64,000 bases of DNA from Antilocapra americana (Eukaryota; Chordata; Mammalia; Artiodactyla; Antilocapridae): contig ML664183.1 in assembly GCA_007570785.1 (NCBI GenBank), forward strand, positions 18,337,368 to 18,401,367. The letters are read 5' to 3'. The position numbers were made by a program, and so were the translations under genes. Under the pieces are notes generated by a model. The model had not been told where the DNA came from and ran no database searches. It worked only from the letters and a program-made list of their open reading frames with translations. This document shows positions 47,800-58,859 of the stretch, in pieces; positions within the stretch are counted from its first letter, which is position 1; every line of letters begins with the position of its first letter.

Positions 47800-48625
47800 A
47801 GTTGGGTGTAATAGACTAGAAGGGTGATTAACAAAAACGTATTAAGGCAAAGAGTTATTTTCTTTTTTAATATTCAAGATAAAGCTTCTATTTTTATAGT
47901 TTCCATCTAAGCAGTATATCTAGTATGTCTTCCTTTATCTTATTGGATTTGTGCTAGAGGAGCCACCACTTCCTCTTTCCTTCTCATGGCCAAAGATACA
48001 TTAATAAGAACATTCTCTAGTGAGAGGTGAACCAGATGTCCAGGGAGTCATTTGACTTCAGCTGACAAACGGTGAGGTAGAATCCATAATGTTGTGCTTT
48101 AACAAGTATTCCCACCAGCAAGAATAGTATTTGTTTTGGTTTTTAATCTACTTTGTCTTCTCTTTTCATGCAAATTCTGGGCCATTAGTGATAGTTATTA
48201 ATACCATGCTAAGATTCTATGAGAAATCTAGATTAAGAAGCTCTGGCTAATTGAAGACTCTTTTTCTGTACTATGCATCTTTGCAGAATTCTGCTCTTTA
48301 GGGACCTCATTTCAGAGTATTCTAAAGTACATAAGGCTGGCTGCCTTTGAATTACCAAGGAAACAAATTACATAAAAAGGAACTTAATAAAAATTTTTGA
48401 TTCATTAATGCATGTGTATTTTTTAACACATTAAATAATGTCTAACAATGTATCTATTTACTGCCATGAGTTTGAGTGATAAGTATAAACGGTTTTTAAG
48501 ATTTCTGAAACAGCTATCATATAAAATATTACTTTTATTGGTGACAAAGTCACAAGAACTGTTAATGCTTGTATGGCCTATTACTATGAAAATGCTACAT
48601 TTTTACAGAGGTCAGTAAAAACGAT
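47800..48625. other. Unique intronic DNA, nothing recognised
   Basis: AT-rich sequence between the BovB nest and the AT microsatellite. No gene recognised. Confidence 0.45.
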
Positions 48626-48626
48626 T

Positions 48627-48753
48627 TTATATAAATATATATATATACACACACACATGCATATATATATTATTAGGTTTATATATTTGTATGTGTATAT
48701 ATATATATATGTATGTGTGTATATAAATATATATATATTTATATATAATATAT
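48627..48753. repeat. Compound (TA)n/(CA)n/(TG)n microsatellite, about 127 bp
   Basis: Long alternating TA tracts with CACACACATG and TGTATGTGTG interruptions, largely self-complementary. The 67-codon frame across it is low-complexity and not a gene. Confidence 0.93.
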
Positions 48754-48754
48754 T

Positions 48755-49660
48755 CTATCAGGTTAAAAACTTTTGAGCTAGACCATGAAGTTTGATTAAA
48801 GAGACTGACAAAGACAAAGATTCAGTGTCGGATTTATTTAGGAAAGGTCCTAGTTTGTGGGAAGACTAGATATACAGCACCAGAAATTTGATTTTTGACT
48901 CTATAAAATGTATTGTAAATTTCATAGCAGAGGGATACTTTATGAGAACAGTAATCAAGGAAAATGATTCTAATATCTTTGCTGGTTTGTTTGGTGGCCA
49001 TGAATCCAGAAAAGGAGCTCTATGTTAGTTGTGAACAAAGGCTTAAGAAAGGCTTTTAGTTATGGAATAAATATAACTGGGTAGATTAAGTATGCTGACA
49101 GTAAGAAGGATTTGTAGTCACTGATCTAATGACTGAATAATGATTTTGGTGTTGTTAGTCATTCAGTGAAGTTGGGAAGGGATTGATGGTAATTTGGGGA
49201 GGAAAATGAGGTCATGCTTGATGAAAAATGTTGGTGTGAGTGTCCTAAAGGGAGTAGGAGAAAGGCTATTTGAAAAATAATGCAGGTCAAATCATCTGAA
49301 TCTTCAACATTCTCTTAAGGGGTAATATGATCCTATATATGGTATTAATGGTCAGTCTTAAAACTGAGCCATTACTATGTGCCTGGGCTAAGTCCTTGTT
49401 ATTTTATAATTTACATTCCATGTGATTTACTAATTTAAGATATTCAGTGGCTTTTATTAATAGTATTTTTATAATGTGTGCATCCATCACCAGAGCCAAA
49501 TTTAGGACATTTTCATTATTGTAAAACAAATGTTGTACCCCTACACCATCATACTCCAGTCCTTCATCTCTCCCAGCCATTGGCAACTAGTCATCTATGT
49601 TCAGTTCCCCATAAATTTGCCCATTCTGGACATTACGTATAAATGGAACCAGACTTGGAT
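48755..49660. other. Unique intronic DNA; possible old L1 3' trace
   Basis: Mostly unassigned. 49470-49640 ('gtgtgcatccatcaccagag', 'ccagccattggcaactagtc', 'gacattacgtataaatggaa') resembles the decayed 3' region of an old L1 in reverse. Confidence 0.45.
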
Positions 49661-49699
49661 CTTCTCATCTACAGCACTGTAAAGCCAGGTTTTGGCAAA

Positions 49700-50130
49700 G
49701 GAAAGTACGATGTTTATTGCCAGGCAGAAAGCAAGAAGGATGGGCAGCTAATGCATGAAAGACCCAAACTCCTGATGGCAACATTTGGGATGAGGGATGC
49801 AGGGTGCATGGCTTTCTTCTAGTTCCAGTCAGTCTAGGGTCAATGTCCTCTTGATAAGCATCTTTCACCTAGGTAAGGGTCTTGGTTTCTGCAGGACACC
49901 TCAAAGATATGCACTAGATTATTACATATATCCTTTGAGGAGGAACTAGGACACTGCTTAGTGCTGAACTGTTGTTTAAGTTGTCATTACTTTTATTGTT
50001 TGACTGCTTTCCCTTTGTTTCTTCATTCCCTTGCTTTCCTAATCATTAACTGCTTGAGTTTACTCTTTGAAACTAAGGAAGGGTCTAAGAAAATGGAAAA
50101 CATAGAGCCGCTTTTGTACTTAGGAGGGCT
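49700..50130. repeat. LTR-like repeat, related to the block at 50930-51420
   Basis: 'tttattgccaggcagaaagc', then 'cctttgaggaggaactagga' and 'gagggctccacaggg', parallel in order the copy at 50.9-51.4 kb ('tttattgctttgcccaccaa', 'tctttgaggtggaaccagga', 'caggcgccccacaggt'). The two copies are clearly related but diverged. Likely an ERV-type solo LTR; family not assigned. Confidence 0.4.
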
Positions 50131-50337
50131 CCACAGGGTCCAGCTTGGCTTCAATAATATGTGGTCCTTATAATCTTGCTTCTTCTAGTTAGCATGTTTT
50201 CAAAGTTGATTCATATTGAAGCCTGAGTCAGTACTTCATTCTTTACTATGGCTTAACAGAATTCCACATTTTGTTTACCCATTTTTCAACTGACAAAACT
50301 CTCTTACTGCAAGAGTTGAATTTGCCATTTCCCCTGA

Positions 50338-50351
50338 CTGCCATCTAGAGG
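50338..50351 (-). promoter_or_regulatory. Weak CTCF-like motif
   Basis: CTGCCATCTAGAGG; the minus strand reads CCTCTAGATGGCAG, which fits the CTCF core except at the third base. It lies in single-copy-looking DNA. Sequence match only. Confidence 0.3.
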
Positions 50352-50837
50352 GGTGTTCAGTAGTTTTATTCCACCCTCAGTTTAACTTGTTAAAATATTA
50401 TCCTGGTTTCAGCTTATTTTGTTCTCAGTGATACACGAGGACAAAGTTCATTTTCTTTGTGTCGGGAATAACTTTCAAACCAAATCTTCTCATTCCTAAC
50501 CTGTTCCAGGCCATTTGAACAACTGCTTTTGAGAGAGTAAGTTCTTTTTTTTTTTTTTTAATTTTTTATACCTGTTCAGAGTATTTTGCAGGATGTGTGG
50601 TTATTCTTTGTTTTTTTGTCTGCTTTTCAAAAATGTGAAGGTAGGCAAGTGCTTGCTGTATGCTCTAGAGAATCATAATTACTTTAAAGGGTATAGAAAT
50701 ACAAATGTCACATCAAGAGTAATCTAAGCTATAAAATAAAAATTTGCCTTGTGAGAAATATATTGCACTGCTGGGTAAAGTAAGTTGTAGAACAAAAATA
50801 CTTTTACCAAGTAGAGTGGGAGGTTGACACTTTTTAT

Positions 50838-51499
50838 TACAGTTGATCCTTAGCAAGCATAAATTAATCCAAGTAAAATTTGTGGTTGTCCCTCCCATAT
50901 CTGTGGTTTTGGGTGAAGTAGAAATGGATAGCTTTATTGCTTTGCCCACCAAAGCGGGAGACAGCAGGTTCCTGCCCTTGAAAACTGTGTGTTCAAGCCC
51001 AGAAGGATTTCTTAAGGAGTTTTATAGCAGTGGTTCAAGGGCAGAGTTGTTGATCAGATTAGGTATGTGTAGGGCTTGCACTCCTTTAATCTGGTCCCAG
51101 ATAATCTCTTGATGAGCTCTCTGGTGCCTTTAGTCTGGTCTCAGGTGGTCTTCTCTGGAATGAAAAATGCTAGCTCCACCTGTTGGAGGGTTTAGTTTGT
51201 AAAGAACACAAAGATATTGTTATGTGTATCTTTGAGGTGGAACCAGGACCCTGCCCCAAGGCTACGCTACTGTTTCTTGACTGTTCTTGTCTCTGCATCC
51301 ACTCCCTTCCCTCATTAGTAATTCTTCAAACCTGCCCTTCGGGAATCAGAAATGAGGGACATGGAAAGGCTCCTATGCCCAGGCGCCCCACAGGTTCCTG
51401 CTCCATTTCAATGGTACTATAGTATCTACTATAGAAAAATGTCCACATCTAATTGGACCCAGGCAGTTCAAACCCGAATTGCTCAAGGGTCAGCTGTAC
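50838..51499. repeat. Tigger-like DNA transposon remnant interrupted by an LTR-like block
   Basis: The left end ACAGTTGATCCTTAGCAA and the right end (TTGCTCAAGGGTCAGCTGT, complement ACAGCTGACCCTTGAGCAA) form terminal inverted repeats. The right end also has 'ttggacccaggcagttcaaa', a phrase typical of a Tigger-type nonautonomous element. The interior (about 50930-51420) is unrelated LTR-like sequence. Confidence 0.65.
50930..51420. repeat. LTR-like repeat inserted in the Tigger-like element
   Basis: Moderate-GC block starting 'agctttattgctttgcccac' and ending 'gccccacaggttcctgctcc', with inner phrases 'gtctggtctcaggtggtctt' and 'aatgaaaaatgctagctcca'. It looks like a ruminant ERV-type solo LTR in reverse (poly(A)-signal-like TTTATT at the left). 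No internal retroviral genes are present. Family and duplication not confirmed. Confidence 0.5.
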
Positions 51500-53025
51500 T
51501 GTTTTTTTCTTCTTCTGGACTACATAGGCAATATAAAACAAAATCTTCAGGCTTCCCTAAAGCATGATCACAGCAGTGGTCATTTTCACAAACACTCCCA
51601 TTTATTCACTCATGAGAATTTACTAATCTTCTGTTTGCAACCAGTCATTGCAGGAGTAAATGACTGGACCTTCAGTTCGTTTAGTGAGTACTGATATGTG
51701 TAGAAAGCTTGATCGCACACCAAACTCTGACATAAATTTCACATATTAATCCTGTGAAGCAGGTAGCTGTTATTCCCATGGCCCTGGTGTAGAAACTGAG
51801 TGCCTAAAGGCCTGGCATGTCAAGAGCAGCGAGAACCAGAATATTAGTTTAGAACTTGTGATTTCAGAGTTCTTCTTCTGCCTCCTAAGAGCCATTACAG
51901 AGGTATTAGGTGAACTTAGATAAAGGAGACATAATCTCTGATTGAAGCAATATCATTCTGATCACAGTGAATTCTTTTCTAACCTTCCTAGCCTTAGGTG
52001 AAATTGGATTAAGCACCCATTTCACATCCTCTGAAAAGACTGATGTCCTCCCCTAAAATATCTGCCAATTTCTGAGTCCTTAGTTTCTTATAATTACATA
52101 ATTTACATAGTTACTGTAGGGTTTCCTGCTTTCCAGCTCCCCATTATCACTCACTCTTCATTTCCTTGCCTTTCTGTTTATTGATGTATCCAAGCAGTGG
52201 ATCTTTCCTCAAGCTTTTATCTTCCTCCAAGCCCTTTACACAGGAAATTAGTGTGAAGCAGATTAATTTGGAGAGAAATGTAGGGCATTAATTCTGGCAG
52301 CAACTAACTGAATATTGTACATTAGACATCCCTCCTACTAAAAGTCTTAAAGCCTCTCTCAACATGAAGCTTTCCTGCCTGCCCCTTTCTCTGAAACCTC
52401 CAGTTTCTTGCTCATGTTTTTCTTTTTATTGCCTCTGCTCATTTATCACTCTTCTCCTTTCCACTCCTGAATCTTATGAACCAAAACCTTATTTTTCCTT
52501 AAAACTGCTTATCAAAGAATTTTTTCTTTAAAAAGAAGTAAAATTTCCTCAAGAACTATTTTTAACCTATATATTTTTGTCTTGGCACATGCATTATCTA
52601 ATTATCAAAACCTATTAAGTAAGTTCTATTACATCAAATTTGTAGTGAGATAATTGACACACAGAGAGTTAAATAACTTATCCCAGATCTTTAAACCAAT
52701 CAGCAGTAGAATGAGAACCTAATATTCTCAAGTATGCCTGGAAAAATGCTGATGTCATTCTAATATTCTTGTAAGTCTTGCTTCAAAAATTTTTATAATC
52801 ACTTCTATTTCAGGTGACATCTGCTAGGGAAAATAAGTCAGTAAAGTAGCTTTGTATGTTTATTCTAATTCTATTCTAATAGCAACATGGATTACTTAAA
52901 TATTACACCCTGGTGCTAGCCTTTTTTAGCTTGCAGTTTATATCTGGTAGAGATTCTTTTTTAAGTGGAAGTCAAAATTGTCCCTTTAAATGTAGAGTAT
53001 TTTGTACACGTGTGGACATAGTTCA
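51500..53025. other. Mostly unique intronic DNA with MIR traces
   Basis: Reversed MIR-like blocks at about 51735-51850 ('cctgtgaagcaggtagctgt', 'gtagaaactgagtgcctaaa') and 52600-52740 ('acacacagagagttaaataa', 'cttatcccagatc'). No gene supported. Confidence 0.5.
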
Positions 53026-53028
53026 TTT

Positions 53029-53243
53029 CAGGGTTTCTCAGCTTTGGCACTGCTTACATTCTTGCACTGAATAATGCTTGGTTGTGGGGGCTGACGTGTA
53101 TTGGAGGATGTTTAGTGGTGTTCCTTTACTCTCTAGATGCCAATAGAACCTCCTTAGTTCCAAAACTTTCATAGAATTAAACAAATATCTCCAGACATTT
53201 CCTAGCCCATAGGGTTAAAAGTGACCCCATTTGAAAACCATAG
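53029..53243 (+). repeat. MER20-like nonautonomous hAT DNA transposon
   Basis: Starts CAGGGTTTCTCA and ends TTTGAAAACCATAG, imperfect terminal inverted repeats. Inside are 'ctttggcactgcttacattc', 'ataatgcttggttgtggggg', 'ttggaggatgtttagtggtg' and 'atctccagacatttcctagc', matching the MER20-type order. Same family as 29786-29992, opposite strand. Confidence 0.8.
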
Positions 53244-53249
53244 TTTAAG

Positions 53250-53930
53250 TCCAAAAGTCTCTCAAACTTAATACTATTACATAAGAAACACAAAAATCAT
53301 ATGATGCGTCCCCACAGGTCTGACACTTATAATTGTGTTTGTCATTTGCCAGTCTCTAAGGAACTAAAGACATGGCCATTCATTGATTAGACTAATGAGG
53401 TGCTCATGTATCATAGAAGTAATAGAACAAAAATGCATTGTGAATGGCTAGCATTGAGCTTAATAAACTTGACCTGAGACCATCAAATTATCTATTCAAC
53501 TCTTGTTCTTCAGGGAATGATTAGACTACTTCCTATTTCTTCCCTATGTGTGAATATCTCTTATCTGTCCTGTCTGGTTTTCTTCATCACTAGAAGTTGA
53601 ATTAGTCCACTGATATTTATTTAACGCCTTTTGAGTGCTTTAAAGTGCTAGGATTTCAAAACATAAGATGTAGAAAGCTTATAGAATCATCATGCTTGTC
53701 TTTTGAAGTCTTTCCAGAGTTCTGTTCATGTGTGGTCAATGGCTGAGTCATCTACAATAGGTTTAGTAAATTCTTAGTCCTTAAATATCTCTAAGGACAG
53801 AAATGCTGTAATGTAATTTGCTCATTCCAGACTTTCATTCTGCTGGTTGAGATGATTTTCTGTTTCTGGCTTGCTTAAATTTCATTCTCTTTCCTCATGT
53901 AGGTTTCCTTTGTGAGTATGTGCATATGCC
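53250..53930. other. Unique intronic DNA, nothing recognised
   Basis: No gene or repeat family recognised. Confidence 0.45.
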
Positions 53931-53932
53931 CT

Positions 53933-54123
53933 AAGACCTCAGAAAAAGTGAAAGTTGTGTCCAACTTTTTGTGACCACATAGACTATACAGTGGAATTCT
54001 CCAGGCCAGAATACTGGAGTGGGTACCCATTCCCTTCTCCAGGGGATCTTCCAAACCCACATCTCCCACATTGCAGGCAGATTCTTTACCAGCTGAGCCA
54101 CAAGGGAAGCCCAAGACTTCAGA
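53933..54123 (-). mobile_element. Bov-tA SINE, minus strand, with target duplication
   Basis: Minus-strand SINE from 'gaaagttgtgtccaactttt' to head 'accagctgagccacaaggga'. AAGACCTCAGA (53933-53943) and AAGACTTCAGA (54113-54123) are the target duplication with one mismatch. Confidence 0.92.
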
Positions 54124-54124
54124 G

Positions 54125-54697
54125 TTAGAAGCCAAAACAAAAAATGAGTTTCACGTGTATTGATGTGCACGTATATTCACGTATATTGACCTCTATCTCT
54201 TTTTTTTCTTTTTGTTCCCATAAGTGAGATTTTTAGTTATAGATACCCCACTTACATTTTTGATTCTCTGATTATTAAGTATACCGGTAATGATTTTATT
54301 TCATATTCAATATGTATTACAATCAATTGTAATTAAGTGTAATGAAAAATTGTATCTAATGTATTTATAGCAGTCATGACCAGAAGGGAAATCAGATTTT
54401 CCTAATTGAAAGAGAAAACACAGAGGTCTTCACTCATGTAGCTTCAACCTTGATTAGCCTCTTATACCTCAGACTAAGTTTCATTTCCTTTGGATGACTA
54501 ATACTTTTGTGCTTCTAGTAAGGATTATTGCTATGATGATGTAAGAAAAGTGACTTCTGTGAATGGGAAACTTGGCCCCATGTAAAGCATTATGAGGACG
54601 CGATGGTTACAGAAACTGTGAAAACACACATAATTTAGGGAAGAAGTCACTTCTGTTTATCTCTTTCTCTCTCTTTCTCTTATCTTTAGTCTATAAA
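54125..54697. other. Unique intronic DNA, nothing recognised
   Basis: Contains a CACGTATATT near-duplication at 54167-54188 and a CT-rich tract near 54660-54685. No gene. Confidence 0.45.
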
Positions 54698-54698
54698 G

Positions 54699-54920
54699 TG
54701 TGTGCATGCTAAATGGCTTCAGTCCTGTCCAACTCTGTGACCCTATGGACTGTAGCTCACCAGGCTTCTCTGTCCATGGGATTCTCCAGGCAAGAATACT
54801 GGAGTTGGGTTTCCATTACTTCTCCAGGGGATCTTTTTGACCCAGGAATCAAACCCTAGTCTCTTATGTCTCCTGCATTGGCAGGTGGGTTATTTACCAC
54901 TAGTGCCACCTGGGAAGCCC
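54699..54920 (-). mobile_element. Bov-tA SINE, minus strand
   Basis: Tail 'ggcttcagtcctgtccaact' to head 'ttatttaccactagtgccac'. Moderately diverged, with a small insertion ('cttatgtctcctg') in the head region. Confidence 0.9.
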
Positions 54921-54924
54921 AATC

Positions 54925-56155
54925 TCTAATAAGATGCTGGTAAACCAAAAACAAACAAAAACTAAAGCAAACTCACCTAATAGTAAATGCCAAAACAGGG
55001 CAGTTTTTCACAAACTTTTGTTAAATTTCCAAACAGTGATTTCCAATCCAAATTAACACCTCATCAAAAGAGCAGGAGTTTAGGTCCAGAGAGACCATAT
55101 CCTGTTGGACTTGAGATCAAACTTAAACAGAAAACTGATAAGGTGTTGACCCACTGCCCTTCTTTAATTTGAGAATAAACTATCATCTGATAGTGAGACT
55201 GTCTTTTTCCTTCTTACACTGACTTAAAGAAGATATATGTAAATAACTGACAAGACATATTCTTAAGAAAGTTTATCTAAGACTATCGTCTGTCCCTAAA
55301 AAAGAGAAGGCTTTTTCCCTTTAGTTAGCCCAGAGTAGCCTTAATGATTTCTACTTTCTTCCACAAGTGACAGCACTCCTAACCTAAAATGACAAGGCAA
55401 GTTCAATATAGTAGTATTCTTAATCCATCAAGGAAGCAGAGAGTAAGTTCTAAACATTCTCATTACAAGGGGAAAATAAAAAAACTATATTTGTGAGGTG
55501 ACAGATGTTAACTACATTTATTGTAGTAATCATTTCATAACATATGCAAGTCAAGTTATTATGCTGTAGACCTTAAACATGTGCAGTGTCCTATGTCAAT
55601 TATGTCTTAATAAAACTGAAAGGGAAAAAAAAATCCATAAGTGACCTCATCTTCCAGAGAAAATATACCCATGCTGATCATAGCACAGCTTAGCCACCAC
55701 ACTGTTAAATATTCCTCTTGAATCTATGAGCTACAGAAACCCTCATGAGAGAATACATAGTGTAAAAACTGTGTTCTCAATCCTACAAAGTCATACAAGT
55801 ATTAGACAATGAAGGAGATGGAAGATCTTGTCTAGATGGGACCTTTGATAGAATAGCTGTCTCCCTTTGATGACCAATCAAGTTGTCCTGTATGTTCCAA
55901 CCAAGATTGTTGGAACTCAACACAGAGTTTTCATAATTAGCTTATTGCCAACCATTCTATCTCAGCCTGCCAGTAATAAATCTCCAAACTGATTGGTCTT
56001 ATTTGTAAGAGTCCTTATGGCCCCAAACTACAGATTAGTAGAAACAAACAAACAAAACACAAAGTCAGGAGACTCTGGGTCTTCTTGTAAATTCCATATC
56101 TTCTTTTATTTATAGAAACTACTGATTCTTATAAAAATAGATAAAAGTATGAATG
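54925..56155. other. Unique intronic DNA; possible old L1 tail
   Basis: 55490-55620 ('tgtgaggtgacagatgttaa', 'ttatgctgtagaccttaaac', 'gtcttaataaaactg') resembles the end of an old L1 3' UTR on the plus strand, with an A-run at 55623-55632. Otherwise nothing recognised. Confidence 0.45.
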
Positions 56156-56159
56156 CTCT

Positions 56160-56378
56160 GGGCTTTCCAGGTGGTGCTAGTGGTAAAGAACCTGCCTGCC
56201 AAAGCAGGAAACATAAGAGATGAGAGTTTGATCCTTGGGTCAGGAAGATCCCCTGGAGGAGGGCATGGCAACCCACTCCAGTATTCTTGCCTGGAGAATT
56301 CCACGTACAGAGGAGTTTGGTGGACTACAGTCCATGGGGTCATAAAGAGCTGGACACAACTGAGTGACTTAGCAGCAG
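56160..56378 (+). mobile_element. Bov-tA SINE, plus strand
   Basis: Head 'gggctttccaggtggtgcta' to tail 'gctggacacaactgagtgac', followed by AGCAGCAGCA. Low divergence. Confidence 0.93.
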
Positions 56379-56447
56379 CACAGATGCTTCATTATGGATC
56401 TCTTATTACTGACCATCTTCCTGAAGTGGTACATAAATTGTGGTGCC

Positions 56448-57335
56448 AAAAAGCAAGAGGTATATGTACCACAGCTTTCTTATCCATTTGTCAGTTGATG
56501 GGCATCTAGGTTGCCTCCATGTCCTGGCTATTGTAAACAATGCGGCGATGAACATTGGGGTACATGTGTCTCTTTCAATTCTGGTTTCCTCGGTGTATAT
56601 GCCCAGCAGTGGGATTGCTGGGTCATATGGCAGGTCTATTTGCAGCTTTTTAAGGAACCTCCACACTGTTTTCCATAGTGGCTGTACAAGTTTGCATTCC
56701 TACCAACAGTGTAAGAGGGTTCCCTTTTCTTCACATCCTCTCCAGCATTTATTGCTTGTAGATTTTTGGATGGCAGCCATTCTGACTGGTGTAAAGTGGT
56801 ACCTCATTGTGGTTTTGATTTGCATTTCTCTGATAATGAGTGTGGTACATATACACAATGGAATATTACTCAGCATTAAAAAAAAAATTCATTTGAATCA
56901 GTTCTACTCAGGTGGACGGAACTGGAGCCTATTATCCAGAGTGAAGTAAGCCAGAAGGAAAAACAACAATACAGTATACTAACGCATATATATGGAATTT
57001 AGAAAGATGGCAACGAGAACCCTGCATGCGAGACAGCAAAAGGAATGCAGATGTATAGAACAGACTCGTGGACTCTATGGATGAGGGCAAGGATGGGATG
57101 ATATGGGAGAATGGCATTGAAACATGTTAATTATCATATGTGAAATCAATCGCCAGCCCAGGATTGATGCTCGGGGCTGGTGCACCGAGATTTCCCATGG
57201 GGAGGGAATCGGGAGGGAGGAGGGAGGGGGGCTCTGGAGGGGGAGCATATGTAAACCCATGGGGGTTTCATGTCATTGTATGGCAAAACCAACACAATAA
57301 AGTAAAGAAAATTAAAAAAAAAAAAGCAAGAGGTA
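56448..57335 (+). mobile_element. L1 (L1_BT type) 3' end with inverted 5' part, bounded by a perfect 15-base duplication
   Basis: AAAAAGCAAGAGGTA at 56448-56462 and 57321-57335 bounds the element. 56461-56840 is minus-strand ORF2 C-terminal sequence (reverse frame [21 protein letters not shown]). From 56841 the plus strand continues the same L1 at 'tgtggtacatatacacaatg' through the stop, 3' UTR and A-rich tail. Thirteen L1 bases (TGTGGTACATATA) occur at both the outer end of the inverted part (complement, 56461-56473) and the start of the forward part. Confidence 0.94.
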
Positions 57336-57339
57336 GGTT

Positions 57340-57660
57340 GATTATTGCTCAGTGTGGCAAAATTTAGACTTATGACTCTGCCCATTTTAGATCATAAATA
57401 GGCATGTGGTACCTGAAGTAAAAAAAAAAAAAACACTCAAGTTGCTGTGATAAAGCTTTCAACTATTTGTGCTAATGGCAAGAGTAATATTAAGAGTCAA
57501 GTGAAACTATAAATAACCTTTAGACTTTCTTTAACCCAATATTCTAACATCTCTCACACAAATGATTTTAACAGTTTAGCAGAGTTCAGATAAAAATGAC
57601 TTGAATGTTTCTTTATTTTTCTTTCCTGGTAGATATAGGGCATAGTAAAAACAATACCAA
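57340..57660. other. Unique intronic DNA, nothing recognised
   Basis: A-run at 57420-57433. No gene or repeat family recognised. Confidence 0.45.
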
Positions 57661-57662
57661 TA

Positions 57663-58025
57663 TCAGTTCAGTTCAGTCACTCAGTCGTGTCTGACTCTTT
57701 GGGACCCCATGAACTGCAGCATGCCAGACCTCCCTGTCCATCACCAAGTCCTGGAGTCTACCCAAACCCATGTCCATTGAGTTGGTGATGCGATCCAGCA
57801 ATCTCATCCTCTGTCGTCCCCTTCTCCTCCTGCCTCCAATCCTTCTCAGCATTAGGGTCTTTTCCAATGAGTCAACTCTTCGCATGAGGTGGCCAAAGTA
57901 TTGGAGTTTCAGCTTCAACATCAGTCCGCCCAGTGAACACCCAGGACTGATCTCCTTTAGGATGGACTTGTTGGATCTCTTTGCAGTCCAACGGACCCTC
58001 AAGAGTTTTCTCCAGTACCACAGTT
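57663..58025 (-). mobile_element. BovB (RTE) LINE 3' end, minus strand
   Basis: Begins at the canonical BovB terminus 'cagttcagttcagtcactca' and runs into the ORF end; the reverse frame at 57673-58059 has LRVRWTAKRSNKSILKEISP and LKLQYFGHLMRRVDSLEKT. This is the best-preserved BovB frame in the window and is 5'-truncated at about 58025. An A-rich run follows. Confidence 0.94.
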
Positions 58026-58749
58026 CATATAGTATAACATTAAAAAAAAAAAAAAGCAAAAATGAATAAAAAGAGCAGGAGTAGAAAATATAAATTAACT
58101 ACATTTTGGATTATTTTTAGTACCTCAAGTAACAGTGCTGATAGCCTCTAGTCATTGTTGAGTTTAGCCAGGGAAAATAATGGAAAGTCTAGAACCCTAT
58201 TAGGAGCTTTTTGTTTGTTTTCATTTATTTTTTATTAGAGTATAATTGCTTTACAATGTGTTAATTTCTGCTATACAGTGAAGTGACTCACAATGATGAT
58301 TTGAGATAGTTTCATTAAAATGTATTCTTAAAGTTAATATCAAGTTATAAGTATATAAAAACCTCCATACTGGGCCATTTATTGAGGGCTGTAAGTCTCT
58401 GCATAAGTGTGCTACATATTCTGCCTATTTGACTTTTTCCTTATTTGTTTCCCCACATCTGTCCCCTCATAACCAAAACAACCACAAACAGGCCCACCTG
58501 CTTTCCATGCACCTGGACTCCCTTTAAAACAAATCTTAGACACAGAGGGAAAAAGAAAGGAACGTAAATGAAGAGGGTGGCTTCAAGATGAATCCAGATA
58601 CTTTAAAGGAAGTTGATTAGGTGGGCATTGGAACCACTGACTGTATGCAGTAAACTTTTGACTGTCTTATTCTTAATTTTCTTAAGTGACCCACTTAGTC
58701 TGTATAGCCTATACTTGGAATTCCTTTGTGAATGTATTGTTACACGTGC
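58026..58749. other. Unique intronic DNA with a short L1 tail
   Basis: 58208-58292 ('tattttttattagagtataa', 'gctttacaatgtgttaattt', 'ctgctatacagtgaagtgac') is the last part of an old L1 3' UTR on the minus strand. The rest is unassigned. Confidence 0.55.
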
Positions 58750-58751
58750 CT

Positions 58752-58858
58752 CCTCAGTCATGTCTGACTCTTTGCAACTCCATGGACTGTAGCCTCCCAG
58801 ACTCCTCTCTCCAGGGAATTTTCAGGCAAGAATCCTGGAGTAGATTGCCGTTTCCTAT
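58752..58858 (-). mobile_element. Truncated Bov-tA tail fragment, minus strand
   Basis: 'cctcagtcatgtctgactct', 'ggactgtagcctcccagact' and 'aagaatcctggagtagattg' are the tail half of a Bov-tA SINE. The head is missing. Confidence 0.85.
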
Positions 58859-58859
58859 C

